Below are positions 23,774 through 29,797 of a stretch of DNA of 29,797 nucleotides, in pieces. The translations under genes and the position numbers were made by a program. Location of the stretch: the NCBI GenBank assembly GCA_041596215.1, contig JBFHIZ010000026.1:1-29797 (forward strand), read 5' to 3'. The notes under the pieces were generated by a model that saw only the letters and a program-made list of their open reading frames with translations, was not told the origin of the DNA and made no database searches. The DNA comes from JBFHIZ01 sp041596215 (GTDB lineage: Bacteria > Bacillota > Clostridia > Lachnospirales > Lachnospiraceae). Numbering within the stretch: the stretch's first letter is position 1; every line of letters begins with the position of its first letter.

Positions 23774-25441
23774 TTATTGATAGTAATATACACGAACTTC
23801 AAATGGTTGAAGATTATGTGGATCGATGTTTGTATAATTATTTAGCAATATCCTAGTCCAATTCTTATCGGTTTTTAAAAATGATAGCCTTTCCTTAGAA
23901 AAATTTGCAAACACTTGATAGTATCGATTCTCAAACTTTCTTTGATAAGCAAAGATACTCTTTTGTTTTGTTTCAAGCAATTCAAATTCACCATAAATAG
24001 CAACCTTATCCTTCGACTTAAAAGAAATTAAATCTTTATAATAATTCAATATGGAAAACTCATCATTTTTTGCATTATCTACATTAATATATTTATAATT
24101 TGGATTCACTCCTATCCATGGATCCCCTTTCGAAAATCCTCCATGCTTGGTCGTATCCCATTGCATAGGTGTTCTTGCATGGTCACGACCCTTTTTAAGA
24201 ATTCCATTCCATGCCTCTTCTTTTTTTCCGGTTTTTTCTAGTTCTTTATAATATTGAATACTTTCAATATCCCTTAGTTCTTGCAAATTAGAAAAAGGCA
24301 TATTCGTCATCCCTATCTCTTCCCCTTGAAAAACAAAAGAAGTTCCTTTCATTAGATGCATTGCTGCTCCTAACATTTTTGCAGCTAATTTTCTTTCATC
24401 CTCTGTTTTCCATGATACAAATCTAGAAATTGGTCTTGGTTGATCATGATTTGACCAAAATAAGCTTCCCCAACCTACTTCGGTTGACTTTTGCCATTGT
24501 GCAATAATTCTTTTAAAATCATCCATATCATATGAAACAATATCCCACTTTCCATTTCTTCCACTATCTATGTCCATGAGTTCGAATTGGAAAATCATAT
24601 CTAGCAATGGTTTCTCTCCTTGAATAAACTTTTGCCCCATACTAGGATTTACGAAAGGTGTTTCTCCTACACACATACAATCTCTCGCTTCAAAGCAATT
24701 GTCTCTTAATTCTTCTAGATAGTGAAACATTTTTTCCTGATTTGCAAAGTTCTCTGGACAAAAAGAATATCCGCACGATGTTTCTCCCCCATTTCCATCT
24801 GGAAGAAACTCTTTTTTTGCAATCAAATTAATAACATCCATTCGAAATCCATCCACTCCCATATCCAGCCAATAGTTAATCATTTGATATATTTCATCTC
24901 TCACTTTTTTATTTTCCCAATTTAAATCTGGTTGTTTTTCAGAAAACAGATGCAAATAATATTCTTTTGTTTCTTGATCGTATTTCCAAGCTGAAGGTGT
25001 AAAAAAAGAAGCCCAATTATTTGGTTCTACCTTATCATCTGCATTTTTCCCTTTTCTCCAAATATAATAATCTCGGTATTCGGATTCTTTTGATTTCCTT
25101 GATTCAATAAACCACTTATGCTCATCTGATGAGTGATTGACCACTAAATCCATAATAATTCGAATTCCTTTTTCATGTGCAAAATATAATAGCTCTTTAA
25201 AGTCATCCATGGTACCAAATTCTTTCATAATGTCTTTATAATCACTGATATCATACCCCATATCATCATTTGGAGATGTATAGATTGGATTCAACCAAAT
25301 TGCTTTCATTCCTAATTCTTTTATATAATCTAATTTTTGTATGATTCCTTGTAAATCACCAATTCCATCCCCATTTGAATCATAAAAACTGCGAGGATAA
25401 ACTTGATATATTACACTTTCTTTCCACCATTTTTTTTCCAT
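23774..25441 (-). CDS. GH13 alpha-glucosidase, oligo-1,6-glucosidase type
   Basis: This 555-residue cytoplasmic glycosidase is expected to hydrolyse alpha-1,6-linked short glucosides (isomaltose-type) imported by the operon's ABC transporter. Visible GH13 regions: VYPRSFYDSNGDGIGDL, MDLVVNHSSDEH (98-108), nucleophile D202 in GFRMDVINLI, acid/base E260 in VGETP, and D333 in NHDQPR. QPDLNW (170-175) is shared with the oligo-1,6-glucosidase/trehalose-6-phosphate hydrolase subgroup. Val203 after the nucleophile is the residue known to favour alpha-1,6 over alpha-1,4 substrates. There is no signal peptide. Length is normal (about 550-560). The gene starts eight bases after the LacI stop with AGGAG upstream, and it is the last gene of the operon. 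Trehalose-6-phosphate hydrolase is a less likely alternative because no PTS gene is present. Confidence 0.88.
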   Translation of the reverse strand: MEKKWWKESVIYQVYPRSFYDSNGDGIGDLQGIIQKLDYIKELGMKAIWLNPIYTSPNDDMGYDISDYKDIMKEFGTMDDFKELLYFAHEKGIRIIMDLVVNHSSDEHKWFIESRKSKESEYRDYYIWRKGKNADDKVEPNNWASFFTPSAWKYDQETKEYYLHLFSEKQPDLNWENKKVRDEIYQMINYWLDMGVDGFRMDVINLIAKKEFLPDGNGGETSCGYSFCPENFANQEKMFHYLEELRDNCFEARDCMCVGETPFVNPSMGQKFIQGEKPLLDMIFQFELMDIDSGRNGKWDIVSYDMDDFKRIIAQWQKSTEVGWGSLFWSNHDQPRPISRFVSWKTEDERKLAAKMLGAAMHLMKGTSFVFQGEEIGMTNMPFSNLQELRDIESIQYYKELEKTGKKEEAWNGILKKGRDHARTPMQWDTTKHGGFSKGDPWIGVNPNYKYINVDNAKNDEFSILNYYKDLISFKSKDKVAIYGEFELLETKQKSIFAYQRKFENRYYQVFANFSKERLSFLKTDKNWTRILLNNYTNIDPHNLQPFEVRVYYYQ

Positions 25442-25449
25442 ATCATCTC

Positions 25450-26466
25450 CTATATTATTGTTTTAACAGATTCTCGTTCAACAACTGTTAACGGTAAAAT
25501 GCACTCCACATTTCCCTTTGAAGTATGTTTCATTTCTTCATAGAGAATTTCTACTGCTTTTTCTCCTTTATCAAAAATATTTTGCCCGACTGTCGTAAGA
25601 CCTGGTGTACAATAATTTGAAATATTAATATTATCAAAACCTATAATTGATATTCTTTCTGGTACCTTTATTTGCATTTTATGAAATGCTTTTATTAGGC
25701 CAATTGCCATAATATCTGCAGTGCAAAACACAGCACTACAATTCGTTTTTTCAATAATTTTTTTTGCCTGTTTTCCTGCATCATCAAAATCCACATTGCA
25801 AGAAAAAATCCAAGAATTATCAATTTTTATTTTTGCTTCTTCCATTGCTTTTTTATAGCCTTCATATCTTTTTTCACTTACTCCACCTTTTTTTAAAGTA
25901 CTAGATAAAAAAGCAATATTTCGATGACCCTTATCAATCATGTATTTCGTTGCAAGATATCCACCTTCGATATCATCCAATCTAACTTCACCATATGAAT
26001 GAACATCCAGATAAGAATCCACCAAAACAATGGGAATAACTCCGTTGTTTAATCCTTCATAAAAATCTTCTGGATATGCACCTATAATAATAATCCCATC
26101 TAAATTTCTTTGGTTTGCTAGATTAAAATATTTTTCATCCGCATTCGCTCCAGACACAATTGTATGGTAACCTTTCATTCTAGCATTGTATTCTATGCTG
26201 GATAAAATCTCGCTATAAAATGGATTTTCAAATACCATTGCACTTCCCGGTTCTGTTTGTGGAATTACTACACCAATCAAATTACTCATATTACTTGACA
26301 AACTACTTGCAGAATAATTTTTTACATATCCTAATTTTTGAATTGATTCTTGTACTTTTTTTATGGTTTCCTGTGGAAGATTTCTTTTCTCATTAATGAC
26401 ATAGGAAACTGTCGCTATGGATAAGCCGGAATCATTTGCCACATCTTTAATTGTTACATTTCTCAT
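25450..26466 (-). CDS. LacI-family transcriptional regulator of the alpha-glucoside operon
   Basis: This 338-residue repressor has an N-terminal LacI helix-turn-helix (VTIKDVANDSGLSIATVSYVIN, 4-25) and hinge helix (~50-60, SASSLSSNM). A type I periplasmic-binding-protein sugar-sensing domain (~61-330: IGVVIPQ, NPFYSEIL, GIIIIGAY, GHRNIAFLSS, AVFCTADIMAIGLIKAF, ISIIGFDN, LTTVGQN) completes it. It lies inside the operon between GH31 and GH13, so it most likely controls it in response to an intracellular glucoside. The operon promoter, and hence the operator, lies beyond the right edge. GAGGT precedes the ATG. Confidence 0.92.
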   Translation of the reverse strand: MRNVTIKDVANDSGLSIATVSYVINEKRNLPQETIKKVQESIQKLGYVKNYSASSLSSNMSNLIGVVIPQTEPGSAMVFENPFYSEILSSIEYNARMKGYHTIVSGANADEKYFNLANQRNLDGIIIIGAYPEDFYEGLNNGVIPIVLVDSYLDVHSYGEVRLDDIEGGYLATKYMIDKGHRNIAFLSSTLKKGGVSEKRYEGYKKAMEEAKIKIDNSWIFSCNVDFDDAGKQAKKIIEKTNCSAVFCTADIMAIGLIKAFHKMQIKVPERISIIGFDNINISNYCTPGLTTVGQNIFDKGEKAVEILYEEMKHTSKGNVECILPLTVVERESVKTII

Positions 26467-26478
26467 ATATTTTCTACC

Positions 26479-28458
26479 TCAACTCATTTTCATTTCTTGA
26501 AACATAAATACTTCACATGGAATTTCTTTTTTAACTATTTCCCCATTTTCAAAAGTTATCGTATTCCCATTTTCATCATAAAATCGATAATTCATTTCAT
26601 CTCCATATTTTACAAAGGTAAGCCTTTCATAATTTTCCAATCGATTACTAATCTTTGCTCCAAGTTTATAAGAGTTTTCAAAATGAAAAACTAACATGGC
26701 ATCTTTTTTTACATATATTGGTATTCTAGAATCCATCGGATCGGATTGAACTGTTATCCCTCCCATTTCTTCCTTAGCATTCCATAAATTATACCATATT
26801 CCTGTAGGCAAATATATCTCTCTCTTTTTTGCATTTTCCTTAAGAATTGGTGCAATAAGGATTTCTCCAATCATAAATTCATCATCAATATCTATCACTT
26901 TTTCATCAGATGGATATTCCAAATATAGGGGCTTTAAAAATGGTTTGTTTTCCTGACAACATTTGACAGCCTCTGAATAAAAGTATGGAAGAAAATTCAT
27001 ATGCAAATTTGAATAAAATAGTGCATCTTTTAAAACATTATTATTCTTTCCATGATAATTCCATACATTCCATGGACTCCTATCATTTATGTTCACTTTT
27101 GATTCTAGTATCTCTGAAAACTGTCCACCCTCAGGTTCACTATGCCATTGCATAGCAGGTACAAATGCCGCAAGCGCTGTGGATTTTATATATAAATCCA
27201 CAGAAGGCATTGGTCCTGCAAACCCTGCTATATCAAATGACCAAAAAATTATTCCTGACATTGCAAGTGATAAGCCAGCTTTTAACACATCTTTTAATTC
27301 TTTAAATTTTGATAACTGATCCCCAGCCCAATGCATAGGTGCCGTTTGTGATTGCAAATATCCTGCCCGACTAAAAAGCACACGGTTATTTCCAATAAAA
27401 TCCGAATATGCTTTTTCATACCGAAATGGGTATTGATTTTTTTCTGTCATACCCGTTTCCCCATTATAAAACTTACAATCAAGATCATGTATAAATTCTC
27501 CACCATCCGTTTTAAACCCATCAACGCCCATATCTAATAAGTATTGCCGTTTTGCGAACCACCAATGAATCAATTGAGGGTTTGTAAAATCCGGCACATA
27601 GGAACCAATAAACCATTGTTTCGGAATTCGATATGGTTTTTCTTCAAAATCTTTTACAACGAGATGATTTTCCAATGCATAATCACAATCAAAAAGATGT
27701 TGTTGGTTCATTTGTCCCTCATCTAATTTTTTTAATACTGGAATTTGCCAAAGAACCAATTTTGTTCCATTTTTATGTAAGGAATTTATCATGTGCATAG
27801 GGTCTGGCCACGGCTCCTGAAATGTAATTTCTCTAACATCAAATGATTCCTTGCCTTTTTTTGAATTATATTTCGAACCATTCCACATATAAAAAGTAGC
27901 TTCATCACTCCAAGCTTCAATGACAACCACATTCACTGGATAATCATATTTCTTTGCAATTTCCATTTGTTCTTCAATATTTTTTTGTTTATTCCATCGA
28001 TTTGCTGATATCCAAATTCCAAACGCCCATTTAGGAAGCATTCTGTTTTTCCCTGTCATTATAATAAACTGTTGGATTATTTCTAATGGTGTTCCATATA
28101 TAAAATACAAATCATATATCGCATCTTGATCAAATACAATCTTTATTTCGTTATTTATTCCTTTTTTTTCGACAAAAGTAATCTCAAATTCAAAAGAAGT
28201 ATTAATAAATACCCCATGTCCATCATTACAATGATAGAAAGGAATCGGGAAATAGGTATCCTCTCCCTGTTCGCAAAATTTTTCAAACACTCTATTTTTT
28301 AATGTTACATTTTTATGATTCACACTACAATATCGCTCTCCCAGACCAAATATTGCAGATGCACTTGTCTCATAAATAATATATTTTCCTCCATTATCTT
28401 TTTCTTCTTTAAAATTTATAATCATATTTTCTTTCATATGATGCACATTTTTATTCAT
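26479..28458 (-). CDS. GH31 family glycoside hydrolase (alpha-glucosidase or alpha-xylosidase type)
   Basis: This is a 659-residue enzyme. An N-terminal beta-sandwich (~20-130) precedes a GH31 barrel with KNRMLPKWAFGIWISANRW, nucleophile D318 in GFKTDGGEF and acid/base D380 in HWAGDQ. The segment FWSFDIAGFAG (405-415) and the late LPTGIWYNLWN block are family-typical. No signal peptide is seen, so it acts on imported sugar. GH31 covers alpha-glucosidases, alpha-xylosidases and others, and the exact substrate is open; context with a 1,6-specific GH13 favours alpha-glucosides. Its ATG overlaps the stop of the permease gene by one base (TAATG), with GGAGGAG ten bases upstream. Thirteen bases separate it from lacI. 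Confidence 0.85.
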   Translation of the reverse strand: MNKNVHHMKENMIINFKEEKDNGGKYIIYETSASAIFGLGERYCSVNHKNVTLKNRVFEKFCEQGEDTYFPIPFYHCNDGHGVFINTSFEFEITFVEKKGINNEIKIVFDQDAIYDLYFIYGTPLEIIQQFIIMTGKNRMLPKWAFGIWISANRWNKQKNIEEQMEIAKKYDYPVNVVVIEAWSDEATFYMWNGSKYNSKKGKESFDVREITFQEPWPDPMHMINSLHKNGTKLVLWQIPVLKKLDEGQMNQQHLFDCDYALENHLVVKDFEEKPYRIPKQWFIGSYVPDFTNPQLIHWWFAKRQYLLDMGVDGFKTDGGEFIHDLDCKFYNGETGMTEKNQYPFRYEKAYSDFIGNNRVLFSRAGYLQSQTAPMHWAGDQLSKFKELKDVLKAGLSLAMSGIIFWSFDIAGFAGPMPSVDLYIKSTALAAFVPAMQWHSEPEGGQFSEILESKVNINDRSPWNVWNYHGKNNNVLKDALFYSNLHMNFLPYFYSEAVKCCQENKPFLKPLYLEYPSDEKVIDIDDEFMIGEILIAPILKENAKKREIYLPTGIWYNLWNAKEEMGGITVQSDPMDSRIPIYVKKDAMLVFHFENSYKLGAKISNRLENYERLTFVKYGDEMNYRFYDENGNTITFENGEIVKKEIPCEVFMFQEMKMS

Positions 28459-29291
28459 TACCCTTTTACTCCTCCAACCATTATTCCCGATTTCATTTTC
28501 GAATTTGCAATAATATATACTATGACTATCGGTATCATAGATAATAGGCTTCCTGCCATTAAAATATTATATTCTGTCGCGTATTGTCCATTTAAGCTGT
28601 TTAATGCTAACGTAAGTGTCATTTTGTTTTTATCTGACAGCATAACTAATGGCCACAAATAATCATTCCAACATTCCATAAATGTTGTAATTGATAACGT
28701 TCCTATTGCTGGTGCGCAAAGAGGAAGCATGATTTTTCGATATATATACCAAGTTTTTGCGCCATCAATTTTTGCAGCTTCAATAAAATCATTAGGAATA
28801 GAACGCATATTTTGTACCATTAAGAAAATTCCAAATGCTTTAAAAAGAGAAGGTAATATAACGCTTCCATAAGAATTTACTAAATCCATACGATTCATTA
28901 CAATAAAAAGTGGAATTAATGTTACTTGTGTTGGAATCATCATAGACGCTAAATATATTTTAAAAATTATATTTCCCGCAGGAAATTTAATTTTTGTGAA
29001 TGCAAAAGCAGCCATTGATGCCGAAATCACTGTAATAAAAGTATAGGTAATCGTTATAAACAAACTATTAAATGCTGCCCTTAAAAATGGAAAACGTTTA
29101 AACACCTCTTTATAGGAATCTAGACTAGGTTCTTCTGGAATCCATTGAACTGGTAATGCCATCAATGCACCTTTTGTTTTTAATGAAGTGGATAACATCC
29201 AAAAAAATGGAATTACTACGATAATAGCAATGATAATTGAAATCAAATAATATCCAATTGCTTTCCTTCTTTTTTTCATTTTATGATTCAT
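28458..29291 (-). CDS. Sugar ABC transporter permease, MalG/UgpE type
   Basis: This 277-residue integral membrane protein of carbohydrate ABC importers has six predicted helices, starting with a basic MKKRRKAIGYYLISIIIA segment. The EAA coupling loop is IPNDFIEAAKIDGAKTWYIYRKIMLPLCAPAIG, which docks on a shared ATPase (MsmK/MalK type, probably encoded elsewhere). FFWMLSTSLK and MECWNDYLWPLV are family-typical. An in-frame ATG at 29306 exists, but the ATG at 29291 has a GGGTGGG element six bases upstream and gives a normal N-terminus, so I prefer 29291. It overlaps the preceding permease gene by about 11 bases. Confidence 0.9.
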   Translation of the reverse strand: MNHKMKKRRKAIGYYLISIIIAIIVVIPFFWMLSTSLKTKGALMALPVQWIPEEPSLDSYKEVFKRFPFLRAAFNSLFITITYTFITVISASMAAFAFTKIKFPAGNIIFKIYLASMMIPTQVTLIPLFIVMNRMDLVNSYGSVILPSLFKAFGIFLMVQNMRSIPNDFIEAAKIDGAKTWYIYRKIMLPLCAPAIGTLSITTFMECWNDYLWPLVMLSDKNKMTLTLALNSLNGQYATEYNILMAGSLLSMIPIVIVYIIANSKMKSGIMVGGVKG

Positions 29292-29797
29292 AATGTACCC
29301 ACCCATTCTGTAATTTCATTTGTACCATAGTTAACAAAAAAATAATAACAAATAATAGCCAAGAAAAAGCAGATGCATATCCCATTTTATAATAGCTAAA
29401 CCCATAAGTATATATTCTTTCAACCATAACTCTCGTTGCTCCATTTGGTCCACCCTCTGTCATAATTTGAATCTGTGGAAACAATTGGAATGCATTAATT
29501 AATGACATGATCAAACAAAAGAATAGGGAAGGTGTTACTAAGGGTAACGTGATTTTAAAAAACGAAACTATTTTCCCTGCACCATCAACTTTTGCTGCCT
29601 CATAAAAAGAAGGGTTTATGACAGATAATCCCGAGAGAATAAACAATCCAAAAAAACCCATATCTTTCCATACCGATGCAAGTACAACTCCAGGCATTGC
29701 CCATATTTCACTTGCTAACCATGCTGGACCTTGAATCCCAACCAATCCAAGAATCTGATTTAAAATCCCGTACTGTGAACTTAGTACCCATTTCCAT
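29281..29797 (-). CDS. Sugar ABC transporter permease, MalF/UgpA type, N-terminus beyond the window
   Basis: The frame is open to the right edge, so the 5' part is missing; 171 complete codons are visible. The visible end begins WKWVLSSQYGILNQILGLVGI and reads through WKDMGFFGLFILSGL and the EAA loop INPSFYEAAKVDGAGKIVSFFKITLPLVTPS to the closing membrane helices and the tail KLQNGWVHYES. These features are typical of the MalF-like partner of the next permease. It forms a heterodimeric channel with the MalG-type subunit encoded downstream, overlapping by a few bases. A TTG at 29745 could be mistaken for a start, but conserved residues precede it. A binding-protein gene is expected further upstream. 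Confidence 0.9.
   Translation of the reverse strand, partial: WKWVLSSQYGILNQILGLVGIQGPAWLASEIWAMPGVVLASVWKDMGFFGLFILSGLSVINPSFYEAAKVDGAGKIVSFFKITLPLVTPSLFFCLIMSLINAFQLFPQIQIMTEGGPNGATRVMVERIYTYGFSYYKMGYASAFSWLLFVIIFLLTMVQMKLQNGWVHYES

Noticed and set aside
29743..29745. TTG at 29745 as start of the MalF-type permease
   Set aside because: Conserved permease residues (GILNQILGLVGI) precede it in frame up to the window edge, so the gene is truncated rather than starting there.

Overview
The window is AT-rich, has Gram-positive (Firmicutes-type) ribosome binding sites and lipoprotein/sortase signals, and fits an anaerobic, probably motile clostridium (class Clostridia, plausibly Lachnospirales-like; the genus cannot be fixed from sequence alone). 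Indicators are rubredoxin/rubrerythrin peroxide defence, a class B sortase, many c-di-GMP and chemotaxis proteins, and alpha-glucoside catabolism. Almost every gene lies on the minus strand, so transcription runs from high to low coordinates. The exception is a small plus-strand MerR gene.

Layout from low to high coordinate: (1) the N-terminal 1103 residues of a very large cyclic beta-1,2-glucan synthase-like GT84 protein, running off the left edge and preceded by a possible translationally coupled mini-ORF. (2) A three-gene osmoprotectant (OpuC/ProU-type) ABC transporter operon, permease-binding lipoprotein-ATPase, with a structured leader that contains an intrinsic terminator. (3) An apparent operon of a dCache-GGDEF diguanylate cyclase, a double-rubredoxin protein and a ferredoxin-rubredoxin-rubrerythrin fusion. 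(4) A surface-display module: class B sortase, a choice-of-anchor-A surface protein ending in MPKTG, and directly upstream a LytS-type kinase with a REC-SARP/BTAD response regulator. (5) A soluble chemotaxis-type signalling protein with a C-terminal Cache domain, and an unrecognised 201-residue protein. (6) The MerR regulator, convergent with (7) a dual GGDEF-EAL protein that seems to start at ATT. (8) An ABC-F ATPase, a YczE-type membrane protein and a TspO-like membrane protein. (9) The distal part of an alpha-glucoside operon: two sugar ABC permeases (the first cut by the right edge), GH31, LacI, GH13.

The strongest regulatory observation is the promoter of the surface-protein/sortase operon. 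It has a TATAAT -10 in the loop of a perfect 9-bp inverted repeat, no recognisable -35, and two CTGAACAT direct repeats with an 11-bp period just upstream. This is the arrangement known for SARP-type activators, and the SARP-type response regulator is encoded immediately upstream. I infer a dedicated two-component system controlling sortase-anchored surface display.

Other points worth checking are the ATT start of the GGDEF-EAL protein, the leader/attenuator before the osmoprotectant operon, and the diguanylate cyclase grouped with peroxide-scavenging proteins. No tRNA, rRNA, CRISPR array, insertion sequence or prophage gene was seen. No stretch longer than about 260 bases lacks a gene.
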